The notes below the pieces were generated by a model. The model was not told where the DNA came from. It saw only the letters and a program-made list of their open reading frames with translations, and made no database searches. Position numbers and translations under genes: made by a program. A stretch of 64,000 nt of DNA from Podaxis mareebaensis. Lineage: Eukaryota > Basidiomycota > Agaricomycetes > Agaricales > Agaricaceae. Below are positions 1-12,747 of the stretch, one piece after another; the stretch's first letter is position 1, and every line of letters starts with the position of its first letter. The stretch spans positions 1 through 64,000 of the forward strand of contig JAEUWP010000226.1 of assembly GCA_018524725.1 (NCBI GenBank), read 5' to 3'.

Positions 1-309
1 CAGAATAATGGCATAGCTTCTCTTACTTGTCATACTTTTTCTCAAGTTCCTCAGTCCAGCTATGCACTCTAGCCAGCAGGCTTCAATCAAAGTGTCCTTC
101 ACACTACAAGAGTTGCTCACAAACAAAAAAAAAAGTTGCTGATGACCAACATGCAGGAAGTGCAAAACACCAGGCACAAAAGGCTCCTCATGCATTGGCA
201 GACCAGCCAGATAAGTGGAAGAGCTATTCACAACAAAAGAACATAGGCAATAGATAATACATGAAGCTGATCATAACAAGTCTAAATCATTAGGGATTAC
301 CTAGATAAC
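1..309. other. No gene seen at left edge
   Basis: Only a short plus-strand open frame without recognisable composition is present. It probably holds the 3' flank of the minus-strand gene ending at 310. Confidence 0.5.
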
Positions 310-2667
310 CTACAACTGCTTCCACCCCTCCCCTGCTGGCCACTTCAGCTCATTGCGTTCCACAACAACTCCCCTCTCTTCCCCCCTTCCCCTCTCACAG
401 TCTTCATCTCCACTATCCATACTCAGCCCGTCAAGTCTATCCACTCCATCTCCCTCCTCATCACGACCATACTGATCCCCGCAATAGTCACTCATCAACC
501 CCTCCCGATCCTCCGTCCCAACCGTCCTGCTCCTACTCCTCTCCTTGCCATGCCCAAGTCCATTCCCCTGAATAAACCCACGTCGACTCAACCCAGCCTC
601 AGCTTTATATCTTGCCGCTTCCAGCTTTGGCAGCGCATTCTCAGCTTTGAGTTGCAGTTCTGCCAATTTTCGTTGGATTGTCTCTGCACCTCCACCATGT
701 CCAGCTAATCCATTGCCAAGAATAGAAGATGACGCGCTACCCCCGAACGAAGAGCTGTGGGGCGATCGACGATGTGATGGCGGAGATTGTGTAATGGAGT
801 TCTTCAGTGCGTTATTTGAGTCATTCAATGTGATGGAAGATGACATCGTGGAGCCGGCCCCGAAGAGGACTTCACCGTTCGATAAAACTTGTATGCTTTC
901 CGGTCGTCTGCGTCGTGTGGGTGGTGGTGGCGGTGGCGGGTGTTGATGTAATGATTTACTTCGATACATTCTTTGCTGTGGTGTACTGGATGATGATGCT
1001 TCACCTGTAGGCGTTGTGGGAGAACCAGCGGATAATGAAGATGCAGTTGGAGAGGGTTGTTGACCCATGCTGTAGACAGCTTCAAACGACTCAAGGTTAC
1101 GGCGGGAGGGCGAGATCGAAGAGGAAGATGAGTGACCGTCGGTTAAGGTCGAGGACATTTGATATGCGAGCCAGTGTGGTTTTCGATCTGGATGTGTCGG
1201 TGGTGGTAGACCCGCAACGCCAGGGAGATCGAGCGAGGGTTTCGTAAGAGGAGATTGGTTCGGTGAGTCGAAGGGACTTGAAGTGAATGGTGTATGTGGA
1301 TGAGATCGCGTTCCGGACGGCGCAACAGCCAGCGCGACCTGTTCTAACGAATTCGTCGACATCGGCGGACTCGGTTGTTGTTGTGGTGGCCTCTTTGGCA
1401 AAGGCGGCTTCTCCCTCCCTTCGCTCCCACTCCAGCTTGCACTGGAATCAGACTTAGCTACCACTGACTGCGGGGGCACGGGTGGCCATTTCGAGGGACT
1501 CCGACTCCCTGAACTCCGCATATTGCTACCTATAACTATGGATGAGCGGGAGATGCTGGCACCGGCAAAGGAACGCGCACCGGAAACAACGGCGCTGCTC
1601 CGAAGAACTTGCAATACCCGTTCTTTTTCAAGCTGTTCTTCGGCTTTCTTCATCGTTTGGGCAGCTTTGGAAGCTTGAAGGCTTTGTTTAATGAGGGTAG
1701 AAGTTACGTGGGTCGCCGGCTTCGGTTTAGGGGGTGGAGGCGGAGGTGGATGCGAGGTTGGATGTGAGTGTGAGAGCGAATGTGGTTGGGGCGTGGCAGA
1801 GGGTGAGGGGCGTAGGACATTTGTAGGTGAAGCTTGGAGGCGAGTTGGTGGTGGAGAGGAGACGGACGCATGACGAGGTGGTGGTGGAACTGGGATAGAA
1901 GGTTTTCGAGGTGGAAGAGGTGGAAGTTTGCCCGAGCCCTCAGATCTCGAGGACAGAGACTTGCTTCGAGTTACAAAAGGATTATTAGAGGAATGTGTTG
2001 CTTTACTGGGTTCCTGGTACTGAGAGGGATGTAAGGGCGGTTGCTGGCCCGACTCATAGGAGAACGGATTCGGCGCAGAGGTCGCAATCGATTCATAAGG
2101 GTCTTCAAGATGTCTTGATAGTTGCGGAGGAGCGACACCCGGTCGCTTTCCCGTTGATGACGAAACTGTCAACGATGCAGGATGCGCTGATTACGAAGTG
2201 AGATCAGCAATAGGGGTCGGGTAACAAAAGAACACGAGGCGCACCTTGAGTGAAGGCGAGGGCTTTGTCAATTTCTTTGCCGCTCTCTACATGCACTACG
2301 AGTCTGAGTGCTGCAAAAAATTGACCTCCAGAGAGCGTGTCTGCTTGTGAGAGAGTCGGCGAGAAAAACTTGAGGATCTGAGATTGAGATAAGCAAGCGC
2401 GTTGCCGGCGACCATCAGTGAGGCTAATGATGTAGTAATAAGTCAACATACAGTGTCAATGCTGTTCACCGGGATGTCCGGATAGCGGCCACGTAGCCAT
2501 GCTCGTGCTTCACGCACGCTAACGGTAATGTCCTCGTAGAAAGCATCGTCTCGGGGGCTCTTGTTTGTTGGGTCAGAACCACAGAGGGCAAGGTCGATAA
2601 GACTTGAGGTGTACAAGTTGTACTCCTCGTCGTTGAGGGCGGAGGCGTGGAGGGTGAGACGACGCAT
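310..2667 (-). CDS. EH-domain-like, proline-rich adaptor protein
   Basis: Three exons read in phase: 2667-2452, 2377-2245 and 2186-310, giving 741 aa. The introns start GTATGT and GTGCGC and end in CAG. The first about 115 residues resemble the second half of an EH/EF-hand helix pair, including ILKFFSPTLSQADTLSGGQF and a following ALRLV stretch. The rest is low-complexity and rich in Pro and Ser with several polyproline runs (PPPPPPP), typical of SH3-binding, actin or endocytic adaptors. A short helical Lys/Glu segment (KKAEEQLEKERVLQVL) lies mid-protein. The start is the only ATG that leads into the conserved N-terminal region. EH-like membership is from recalled family patterns; a role in endocytosis or the actin cortex is inference. 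Confidence 0.75.
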
Positions 2668-3246
2668 GGTGGATGAGCGTCGCTGTGGCTAACGATGAAG
2701 AGATCCTCCCCATTCCTCCTCCGGTGCCTTCTCCTTCAAACACCCGCAAATAAACGCCCCACCTCCGATCAAGGCACATCTCTCGACCTCATTCAGAAAT
2801 ACAAGTACCACTCTTTTCACTATTTCCAACGACAGGCTCTGGTTTCTTCTCTTCCCACTTGACCCAATGAGCACGATGACCCAGCTCGAGCCCCTACTCT
2901 GTCTGCACTTCGGTAATCGGCATCGTGGTTCACGTTGATCACTGTGCAATTCTAGGAAATATCCGTCAGACTCGGTTTAAGGGGGCATTGAGCTTTTCTG
3001 GACGTCAAGGTAACAATGCCAGCCAGACTGCTACTGGCCAAAGCAGACGCCTAGATGAATGTAAGGTATTCGGTTGTGAACTTGTCAAACTCGCACGCAA
3101 AGCGTTTGTACTTGTCTCACGCATTTTCCCTTGTCAATTATTAGGTGGCCGAACCATCGCATCCGAATACCTACCCCTGTGATCCAGATTGTACCTCCCT
3201 TGCGTACGCGAGAAGCCTCCAGTTAACTCCTGTCGTTGGAACATCT
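2668..3246. other. Intergenic, no gene seen
   Basis: Holds the 5' flank of the EH-like gene. Short open frames on both strands show no recognisable protein. Confidence 0.4.
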
Positions 3247-3761
3247 TCAACGGCATCCAAGGTGATCGCATACGTGACCATGGTTGAAGTTAATACAGCC
3301 ATCATCACCACCAATCATAATTATGACAACCGATTGAAGTTCGCCGATGACAACGATCACCGAATCCCGCGAATGAACGACTGTTCTGCCTAACACCCGT
3401 TTGAACACAACGTACGCCCTTGGGTTCATCAAGAATCTCCATCAAGACACACTCAGTGCGGTCGACCACCTTCAGTATATCCTCGACGTAGCACTCCCAT
3501 CCTTTGAAGCCGCCTCTATTATCGCGCCCTGCCCTGCCTGATAATTTCCTCCAAGACTGAAGCCGCTCGAGTAGCTTTCTCGGAGATATGATCGTGCATG
3601 GTACATGCCACCGCATGATCCAATTGTAATTTCGAGCGTTGTTGGGCACTGTACAGACCCACCGACGATGGAAAGTCTCTTATAATAGGAGTAACGCCAC
3701 TGCCTCCACTACCAGCTGCTTCAAAGGGCAAGTACGACACTATCTCAAACGTCTTCATCAA
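3247..3761 (-). pseudogene. Decayed coding segment, unknown family
   Basis: Three overlapping minus-strand frames join into one protein-like reading: 3761-3519 (starts MMKTFEIVSYLPFEAAG), then a frame carrying GWECYVEDILKVVDRTECV, then 3432-3247 carrying AYVVFKRVLGR and SVIVVIGELQSVV. The amino-acid composition looks like real protein in each piece, but at least two frame changes separate them and no plausible introns do. I do not recognise the family. It may be joined to the coding-like piece at 4619-4975 on the same strand. Confidence 0.4.
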
Positions 3762-4618
3762 CTGGCAAAACTAGTACTGCGATATTCAAACCATCAACAA
3801 TATGTAACGCTTGAATCTGTGTTCTGTAAGGGCTTCGTTACCCCCAAGGGATCCAGGTCGCCTTGCAATATAATATTTGATCCCGTTCGCTTGCTCCTCC
3901 AGGGTCCATTACCCCGACTACACAGAGAATATCCGTGTTTGCGAATCTCTATGCGACTTCAAGACCAGAACAGGGGAGAAATAAATACAAAAATTTTGCT
4001 TCCGTTCGCCTGGGCGATCCTGAATGTAGGGAGTCTGCCAGCCCTTTTCTGCAATTCATGTGATGTATTGGTGGAACAAGACAGTGTAGCGAAACTCAGG
4101 CGAGACCTTTCGTGGCAACTCTCCCATGGATTTCCGAACCATATGGCATGTGGAGACAAGTCAATACAGTGCTTAACGACTAACAAGCACATTTCAAGGT
4201 GACACCGCTTGAAGTCGAATCGTTACCCTGGATAGAATCGTAAGTGTTCCGATGGATATACTTGTAAACGTCCACTTCTGTAGCTGGATCTTCCCTGAGA
4301 CTCTGATAGGCAGAAGTTCATTCGAGTGAATGGCTCGTTCAGCCGGCTGATTCCTGCGAGCTTTAAGGGTACGATGGTGAGGGCACAGTCTTTCACTGTG
4401 GGCCACCCCCTCTTCGCAAAAGTTTGGCTCCGTCAAGCAAAAAGGAAAATACAAAGACTAAATCCAAAAGTACGGAATGTACACTCCTGGAGGGATAGTG
4501 ATCTCAAATCCTAAGAATTTAGGCTTGTACGCCTGCATCTGCGACTGAGTTGAAATACATTTGCGGGCACATCACCGATAAGAAACGTACTTCTGTTTTT
4601 GTCCCCTATTCTGCTATG

Positions 4619-4975
4619 TCAGAATGCTAAGTGTTCGGAGGAATCGAATGTTCTTGCCAGTTGCGACAGTTCGTGAGCATCGTCTGTAACCTTTTCATGG
4701 TTGTTAAATTTGTCGTCGACAAAGATCGTTAAAATTCTCAAGCCCCAGTTCGGTGCATGTGTGAATCTTGGCCTCATGATCTCAACAGTCGCTTTTATAT
4801 GCCTGTTACCAATGGTGCGGGATTCCCCATGTGGCCATACACCAACGTCGGCCTCGCCTGCTGCTGCAACGCTAACCTGATCCGGACCAAGTCTATTTTT
4901 TCCATACACTTTGTCGCCTGCATGCTGTTCCAGTGTCAGCACGGTTCCTTCCCCTTCCCACTTCCCTATTCCCAT
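4619..4975 (-). pseudogene. Coding-like fragment, unknown
   Basis: A 118-aa open frame with balanced composition (segments VGVWPHGESRTIGNRHIKA and LRILTIFVDDKFNNHEKV) reads like a globular protein rather than chance. It has no clear start, no splice partners and no family I recognise. Together with 3247-3761 it may be a relic of a single minus-strand gene, with the gap between them fully degenerate. Confidence 0.3.
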
Positions 4976-5961
4976 TCCCGCTCAATGTAATCCTCTCCCC
5001 CCTGAGGCCATTTAGGTGACGCCACGTACAGTGCCTTCCATACGATAATGACCTAAAACCGCACGACGACACACGCACCAATAATCGAGGCAAGATCATT
5101 CCTATCCGGTCGTGGTTGTGGAGCATCGGATCAGCCAGTGATTGTGATAATATTGGAGGTGGCGTCGATTTGATGGAAGTATAGGATTTAGTCGATTTAT
5201 ATCGACCCAGGATATTACCAGTGCAGCCCTACCCCGAGAGTGAATCAGAGAGGCAGCTACTTTGTGATTAACCTTGCATCCGCAAACCAGTGCAGTGTCC
5301 CTGCCGACTGCCGGTCACACCCAAGGACAGTAGGAGTTGGATCAAGCGCTAACGAACACACCACTGACCACGGCTGCGCGTCGTTAATTTTAGAACATAT
5401 GGGACACATCGTTTGATATTGATCGGAACCGGTCAGGGAGTGAACGATCCTCCGCTGCGTAAAAAAAGGCAAAACTACGTAGAATGCAAATGACAGATGG
5501 AGAATCCCCAACGATGATTGATACGCTCCAGTTCTGCCTCGCGGCGGATATTGGCTCCAACGCTGAGCGCCTTTATTTGCGAATAAGCGTGGGGTTTGCA
5601 AGCATCCGCTGCCACTGATCAGCATTGCTGCCTTCTTGGTGGCGACGCTAGCGTGGTGCTCCAGCGCTATGCTATCTTGACTTCTCGTTCAGCACGAGGC
5701 AGCGCTGGCCTAGCCCTTTTTGTATGCCCTGTGCGGATTCATCAGAGAACCTGGGATACATCGAGCCAATCATAGAGTGCACGAATAGAAGGCTGCCATC
5801 TTTATATTTAGACATTCTATATTCAGACCATGTGTATCCGCAGTTCTAGCGCCCATCAAAGGCCCTGCATAATACCCCTCGCGACTTGATGCGGTACTGC
5901 TAGTTATCCTTCCAATCCAGCCATCTGCCCTCACTATCACCTTTTGCACCGGAGGCGACCC
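4976..5961. other. Intergenic, nothing recognised
   Basis: No open frame with convincing composition. The last about 150 bases are the 5' flank of the membrane-protein gene that starts at 5962. Confidence 0.5.
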
Positions 5962-7490
5962 ATGGCAAGCGACACTGACGTTCTTTCCAAGGTCGGTTAC
6001 GACTTTATCATCAAGACTGTACGCTTAGCTTTCGAGTGCGCTTGCTACGGTTCGTATCTTCCATTCCATTGGCTTCGCGAAGAGTCTCACGGAGGTGGTC
6101 ATTCCCTATAGGCGTCTACCTCTTGCTCATTTCGACTTCCACCGTCATACTCTGGTGCGCGCCGCCCGTTGACCATGATATGCCAAGGATTGGTCGTACT
6201 AACGCATTCCGCCTCAGCCGTAAAATCCGTCGATCAACAGCGGCATGGTTTCTGTTACTCGTGACGATCGTTATGTTCGGAGCCTCTACCGTGTTTTTGA
6301 CGATGGACTTGATCGATATCATCAAACGGTTCCAGATCATTCTTATGGATCATCCTGAGAGAAGTTATCAAGAAAAGAAAGATCTTGCAGATACTACGCT
6401 GCAGCCGTGGATGTGGACCGGGGAAATGCTGTTCATATTCATGGTAAGCTTGCACATCACCTGTTTCTTGGTCGCGATCAGCATTCTCATCACAATCTCA
6501 GTTGATCCTTGGAGACAGCGTCGTTATTTGGCGGACATGGGCGCTATTTCGCAATACTGAGAAATACCTCGTTGCCCCGATCCTAACCTGGATCGGTTCC
6601 GTGGGTAATATTAACCCTTTTCCACCAAAAAGCATCAGCGACTGATAGTTGATTGTAGTTGCTGCGTTCTACGAACTCGGCTGTGATGACAAACACGGGT
6701 GGAAGGTCCAAAGCAATGATCCATCTGCCGGTTCGGTCGGCCTCGAATCTTGTGCCAAGGCTGATACGGCAAGTTTCAGTCTCTCTTATGCCACGAATAT
6801 CATCTGTACTTGTTTAATCATGTACAAAGCATGGTAAGCTCATAACCATATATCCTCGGAATGTTTCTTGACCCGTATTTGCGCAGGATGTACAGGCGCA
6901 GTATGTCGCAGTTCATGGGCTCGGCACGTCGGAGGACCCAGGTTGAGAAGATCATGACCTTACTCATCGAGTCTGGTGCCATTTATTTGGCTCTTTATGT
7001 GAGCCCTCGTTCCCAACAATAGCCTTCTCGTCCTTCTTACTTCCCCTATCTAGACATTCCAAGCAATTCCGATCTACGGGGGCCATTTCAGTCCAGGGTC
7101 CTTTGTTGCGGTAGAGGCAGTCAATGCGATCGTACAACAAGCGATGGTATGACAGCATAAGCGAATTCCGGTTCGATTGGAACTGAATGGGCTTTTACGT
7201 AGGGAATGTATCCGACAGCCATTGTCGTTCTGGTGGAGATGCAAAAGTCTATATATGACACAGACGAAGTGACACGTGAACGTGGCTTCGGGACGGCCAG
7301 CGGGATGGTGTTCGCGACTCACGAATTCAATACAACCCAGGGAGACGCTACAACCACGCGTATAACTGAACACTCCCATCGACCGACAGGTCTACACTCA
7401 TCCGGGGATACCTTGAAGCATTCTACATCGACCAAGGTCGAGCTCGAGAAGGCCAATGCATCAGGGGATTCGATCCCAGGTAAGCCTTGA
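5962..7490 (+). CDS. Multi-pass membrane protein, basidiomycete type
   Basis: Seven exons in phase: 5962-6049, 6112-6443, 6502-6604, 6659-6833, 6887-6998, 7054-7146, 7203-7490. The protein begins MASDTDVLSKVGYDF and has about seven hydrophobic segments (GVYLLLISTSTVILW, AAWFLLLVTIVMFGAS, MLFIFM-LILGDSVVIWRTW and others), with a hydrophilic Ser/Thr-rich C-tail. This seven-helix layout with a cytoplasmic tail is common in an Agaricomycete-expanded family of unknown function. No receptor signature is visible, so function is not assigned. Introns are 49-68 nt with GT-AG ends. Confidence 0.75.
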
Positions 7491-8194
7491 CAGCCCGAGT
7501 CATCGGCATGTCAGGAGACACCAACACAATAGCTTAAAATTACTATATCATGGGTTGGGCTTGCTTAATTTGATTTAGTCCCATTGTACTGGGAGTGGAT
7601 GAAATAAGATCCGTCTTTGTAAAGCTCGTGACCCTGGCACTGGAATGTTCGGGATTAGCCTCCACTGCGAGGCGAAGGTCCTACCACGGGTAATGGGGTA
7701 CGAATGCGACTTATTTGTATTTATTTGAAATAGACTAATGACGGCAAATCGACATGCTAGCATTGCTCCCATGAGTTCGCCATCTGGACATCGTAGCTTG
7801 GCTTCTACTGCTGGTCAAAGGGCTAATGGTGGGTAGACCGGGAAGCTATCTCAAGCTTGTTGGGTCAGCGATGGACAGACACGATGACTCAGAATCGACC
7901 TTAGATGACTACCAGACTTTCCTTTATCGCGGGGTCGTCGGGACTGGCGCCACTTCCGATACTTCCAGACCGCTTCCTTTTCGCCCTATTCCCACCAGGC
8001 TAGGCTCATGTAAGTAATCATGGCACGGAGTGCAGCTATTTTTGGTCCCTGATGACGAGTGATGCAATTAATACGTTGCTCAGCGTTATGTTTTCTCGAC
8101 AATTCGGGCAGGCGGAACTCGCATATAATCCCCCTTGAATCGCAGTCTCCACTAGCACCCCAGCGCCTTTGCTCTCCTCGAAAAGCGTTTAGTC
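7491..8194. other. Intergenic, promoter side of transporter gene
   Basis: No recognisable gene. An AT-rich TATAAT-like stretch lies about 70 nt upstream of the transporter ATG at 8195. Confidence 0.45.
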
Positions 8195-9181
8195 ATGTCT
8201 GCTCCGGAAACCAGTGTACGTAACAGCGACGCCGCCCCCTTCAACACCGGGCCAACTGGTGAGAAGCCTAGCGCTCGAGGAGGTGCCTTGGGTCCCTATG
8301 GTCCCATGTCTCCAGCGGAAGGCTATGGGCCTAGGACAGATGACCCAGTTTCCTACCAGCGGTACTTCACTCGCATCGCCAACCCAGGACCAACGTAAGC
8401 TCCTCTTGTCGTGGCTTTGCATGTGCAGTTCTGACCCGTACCCCTGTGTAGTGGAATGTGGGCCTTCGCTGTTACAGTGTTCCTCTGGTCTTTCTACACT
8501 GTCGGGACCCGTAGCGTCAACTCTGACACGGCAATCGTCGGTATGGGTCTCTTCGTTGGTGGTCTCGCTCAGTTCATGGCCGGAATGTGGGAGTTCCCTC
8601 GTGGTAATGTTTATGGATCGGCATGTAAGGCACTTGGTCGATATTCTAGGGTTCTATTTCTAATATTGCGTTAGTCTTCACCCTCTACGGTTCATTCTGG
8701 ATCTCCTACGCCGTCAGCCTTCTTGTTCTGGGCGTGAGTAGTTTCAATTCCGAAGGGCCTACAACAAGGGATGCTCTTGGCCTCTACCTCATGGTCTGGT
8801 TCATCATCACATTCTTCTTCTTGTAAGCCTATACTAGCCGAAAATGACCTAGCATAGATTGACCTTGTCTTCCAGCCTCGGTGTTATCCGCAGGAGCATT
8901 GCCTTTTCTCTGCTCACATTCTTCTGGGGTCTTTCCTACATTCTGATCTCCACTAGTTACTGGTCGAACCGTCACCGCCAGAGGTACGCATCTCTTATCT
9001 GGTTTGCGGATTAAACGTCAAACTAACTCATTCATAAATTAGCTTACGGGATGCTGGAGGCGCTTTTGGCTTCGTTACCGCTATCATTGCGCTCTATATT
9101 GGCTTGAGTCAGATTCATGCTTCGGAGTACAGCCTTGTCCGTATGCCTCTAGGTCACATTGCTGGTGACCGATCCGTGTAA
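8195..9181 (+). CDS. GPR1/FUN34/YaaH-type acetate/ammonium transporter
   Basis: Five exons, 8195-8394, 8452-8624, 8675-8822, 8876-8983 and 9043-9181, add to 768 nt, 255 aa. After a hydrophilic tail of about 60 residues comes ANPGPTGMWAFA, the family's NPAPLGL-like signature before the first helix. Six hydrophobic segments follow, including FFTLYGSFWISYA, typical of the third helix region, and SLLTFFWGLSYI. The family (yeast Ady2/Ato) moves acetate or ammonia across the plasma membrane; the substrate here is not determined. Length is close to the family norm and no defect is seen. Confidence 0.88.
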
Positions 9182-9380
9182 ACGAGATGTTATCCTTTTC
9201 CACACTCTCCACTCACGTTATGCAGCTATTTGTTTGTCTCACTATTCGTGTACGAGTGCCAGTTTTTACGATTCTTACGATACTTAGTATAACATTGTGA
9301 TAATATATGACTTCGCGAAAGGAGGAAACGGTTAGCTAATGGAAGTCAGACTTGGTCAGCCCACACATCTGGCTCAAAAA

Positions 9381-9452
9381 TTCGGATACGGGGAATCGAA
9401 CCCCGGGCTATCGCGTGAGAGGCGATAATGTTAGCCACTACACCATATCCGA
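9381..9452 (-). tRNA. tRNA-Glu (CTC)
   Basis: A 72-nt cloverleaf reads on the minus strand. The acceptor stem TCGGATA pairs with TATCCGA, the anticodon arm is ATCGC-CTCTCAC-GCGAT (anticodon CTC), and the T arm contains GGTTCGATTCC. There is no intron. It is closely similar to the tRNA-Glu(TTC) at 34098. Confidence 0.93.
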
Positions 9453-9694
9453 CCTACGAAGGTAAGCACTAAGTAATTCCGTCATCTCTGCTACAAGAGT
9501 TGCTGTTTTATGATAATCACGGCGAGTAAAATGTCAAACGTTCTCTAGAATTCTTTCAACCGTTAAAGCTCCAATCCCTGTCATTAACTACGATGCGCGA
9601 ATCCCCAATCCGTGTCTCTGTATTCCTAAGGCCACGTGCTTGATTTCGTCTTGCTCGGCGAAAACCTGTAAGTCTAAGAAACCTCGGTAAGGTA

Positions 9695-11278
9695 TCAGAA
9701 AAAAAGGGGAATCTTACGAATAAAAATACCTTGCTTGTCATACTGGATAGGACATCCAAGATCATTACATTTCAGGCAAGAACTACCGTCGGCCGGAGGA
9801 AGGATCCGAAGCTGTCGTATAGGCTTCTGGAGCTGGTCACGGCGGTCCACAAACTCCTTAACCCATACGATCTCAGCGCCCGAAGGTGCATTCTTCAAAG
9901 AAATGGTATCAAGCGACGGGAACGCGATGTCCACTTGCGGAGAAGTCGATTGAAAGTCGAGAAGAGGGGCAAGTACGCGAATATCGAGAACAGAATGAGC
10001 CATCCATGTGCGTATGTGAGATAGATGGCTGAAGAATTGCGCAAGCGACAAGGCAAGATGTGGAGAAATCGGATTAAGGTGCAAAGATGAGTGATTAGGA
10101 ACTGGAGGAGTAACGTCGAGACGCGTGGCCAAGGCTGACACCTGCTGGATTCTGTCACGGATCGAGTCTATAACAGTGATGGCTCCATAAGGAATTGTAT
10201 GATCAGAGTTCCACTTGAGCTCTACAAGAAGCTGGAACCGGCCCTCGGTGGAAAGAATGGAAGATGACAAAATCTGTAGGGCCAGACGATCATCTCGGAG
10301 ACTAAATGCTAGGGTGTGCCCCGCCAGCCGTTCCTCCCGGTGATGAAGAGAGCGACGGAAAGCCTCCCTAATTGTCTCCTCTGGTATGTTTGCGTTGTGA
10401 GGACCAGCACATGTGAGGCTAACATCAAGTTGCTCCAGGCAGGGAACCACGAGTTGGCTCAACAACCCAAATCCGGCAAACCCCCCAGCGAAACGCAATA
10501 CGCGGAGGCAAGGTAGGTCCACCACAACATCAGTGAATTCTGGTAAGATTGACTGTGTGATGGAAAGTTTTTCAAGGAAAGGCATATTGCGAAGGCCATC
10601 AAGCCATTGCGAGATAGTTGGGCAATAAGGATCTGGTATCTCGTGAAACTCCAAGATCCGCAGTCGTGACAGTGCTGCGGAAGATAAATCAACATAGCAG
10701 CGATATGAGATAAAGGTAGTCAGTGATGGGGCGCCTTCGCGAAGAAACAAGGGAAACGTTGCTGCAGATGTGTTCCCCAAATTCCATGTGCCGAATCCAT
10801 AGCTCAAGACCAAAGTCTCGAGATTTGGCATCGGACGCCCGAGTAGTTGTTGTAAGTCTTGGGCTATGGTACTCGAATGCGTCGTTACGTGTAGCAAGCG
10901 GATTCGATGGGAATGCTCGCATAGAGCGTTGACGTTCGAAGGTGGCGCGTTCCTTGACCTCAAGCCCGAAGAGAGCTTGACGTCGAGTCGAGAGGATTTA
11001 GAGAGATTGAGAAATTCCGTTATCCAGCGAGCCCCATATGTTTCATAGTAGGGAAACGTCGACCATAAGCTAGGAACATTCCGTGAAACGTCGCGCCAAA
11101 AGCGACAAACTTGGGACGCCCGTCGGATAAAAGGGACGGGACGAAGGAAAGGGTTCGGCGGCTCGGAAATTGAGGTATGAAATTCGACTTCAACTCCGCA
11201 TTGAAATACGGAGATGAGGAGTTCGGGGGGTAATTTCGAGATGGTGGTCAGTTGATAAGGCAGGGCAGGATGTGTCAT
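9695..11278 (-). CDS. F-box protein, leucine-rich
   Basis: A single exon of 527 aa starts MTHPALPYQLTTISKLPPEL. The F-box (about residues 12-65) shows LPPELLISVFQ, then RRASQVCRFWRDVSRNVPSLW, the usual pattern for Skp1 binding in Agaricomycete F-box proteins. The remainder is Leu-rich with irregular LRR-like repeats (LSRLRILEFHEIPDPY, LPCLRVLRFAGG), likely the substrate-binding part of an SCF ubiquitin ligase. Mushroom genomes carry hundreds of such genes, so the substrate cannot be inferred. A short 3' intron removing the last residues is possible. Confidence 0.88.
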   Translation of the reverse strand: MTHPALPYQLTTISKLPPELLISVFQCGVEVEFHTSISEPPNPFLRPVPFIRRASQVCRFWRDVSRNVPSLWSTFPYYETYGARWITEFLNLSKSSRLDVKLSSGLRSRNAPPSNVNALCEHSHRIRLLHVTTHSSTIAQDLQQLLGRPMPNLETLVLSYGFGTWNLGNTSAATFPLFLREGAPSLTTFISYRCYVDLSSAALSRLRILEFHEIPDPYCPTISQWLDGLRNMPFLEKLSITQSILPEFTDVVVDLPCLRVLRFAGGFAGFGLLSQLVVPCLEQLDVSLTCAGPHNANIPEETIREAFRRSLHHREERLAGHTLAFSLRDDRLALQILSSSILSTEGRFQLLVELKWNSDHTIPYGAITVIDSIRDRIQQVSALATRLDVTPPVPNHSSLHLNPISPHLALSLAQFFSHLSHIRTWMAHSVLDIRVLAPLLDFQSTSPQVDIAFPSLDTISLKNAPSGAEIVWVKEFVDRRDQLQKPIRQLRILPPADGSSCLKCNDLGCPIQYDKQGIFIRKIPLFF

Positions 11279-12747
11279 AAATGATAAAAGAGGTTAAGAC
11301 CCTCCCTCGTCGTTATATGTCCAAAATCAGGGTCTGTCACATGTCACATCAGTACTGCATGGGTCGAATCCTCAGTTGATCTCAGCGTTTTCAAACCCCA
11401 TGCAACTACGCAAGTCAATAGCTCCTTCAAAGTTCAACGACTGCGGACAGTTGTCTTTCATGCCGGCACTTCATGCGCAGTAAATATGTCCTTTCCATAG
11501 CACGGCCGGGGCTGGCTCAATTAGACAAATTACATCCTGCACGGTCACCTTTGATGATGACATCAGCGCATAAAGTCGAAGTAGACTGTCTCCTGTTGTT
11601 TCAACTGGACCACCTTCGGAAGGATCACTACCAAAACTTGAAGCATTTGCACTATTGGGTCAGACGCAGAGATATATTGATAATATGACCCCGTGTCTAG
11701 GTCGGTTGCGAGGAAACCGATTTTTTCCGCCGTATGGCAGTGCACTCAATCATGCATCGTTGTGTGCCAACCAGCGTTAGTGGAGGGAGAGAGGTTTCCC
11801 TGAAACCTCCCATACATGACTCATCCGTCTACTTATGAAATCCCGAGTCATCACGGTCCGTGGATGGCGACGGATCAGAGACTCTGGTAGAGGATCTTCC
11901 TGCATTCTGGTTATTCCAACCCTCCGACAGACGACGGATGACTAGAATGGACTCTGAAACAACGTTCACTATCCGTCCCATAACCCACTATTAGGAATAG
12001 GCTCCAAGCTTTTTCCACAACCAATATCACTATCACCTTGGCTGCCCGTTGTCGCAATCTGGCGTGGGATGACCTCTTCCTGGATCCTTATCACAAGTGC
12101 TCGCTACGATACTGTTCGCATCTTCGTAGTTTTGACTACCTGCGCAGCCTCTCAAACGTCTTGGCGTTGCTGTCATATACTTCGTTTAGTATGAAACACA
12201 GAAAAGGATCGCCCACCAGGTCCTCCACGCCGATATCTCTATGTCCCGCCATAGCTTTGCAATCCCAGGACTTAATCCTTGCTGGGGTAGCTACAAAGTA
12301 GCTCGGCCTAATTGGTGCTGGGATCGCAAGGCCGAAATGGCTCCTCAGGCACACCTCTCCCTTTCAGTATTAGTTAAGGTGATAATGAACTAGGGTGCAA
12401 GTACAGTATTGGATCCTGGAGATTCGCAAACGGCTTTATTGGGCTCAATTCCGCAAATCCAACAAATGTCAACATGACTCCGTTTCGCGCCGACCAATTA
12501 GGGAGAATATTAAACGGAGGATTGTCGTCCTCGGTCCGGAATTATGACACTTCTGGGGCGTACTATGGCATTTGCTCCTCATCTATCCGCTGGGCTCGAA
12601 ACACAGTTCCCAGTATGAGTCTGTCAGATTAATTCAGGAGCTAGATATTGACACGCACCGAGATGATAGTCCAGGGATTCTGTCGTATATAACGAAGTCA
12701 TTGAAGATGTTTTCTGTCATCGCAAACACAGTGACATCGACATCGAC
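11279..12747. other. Intergenic, no gene recognised
   Basis: About 1.5 kb holding the upstream flanks of the F-box gene (minus) and the zinc-cluster gene (plus). Short frames on both strands have no recognisable composition. Confidence 0.45.

Noticed and set aside
3639..4202. 187-aa plus-strand open frame
   Set aside because: Composition is random-looking, it has no domain or splice context, and it overlaps antisense the more protein-like relic at 3247-3761.
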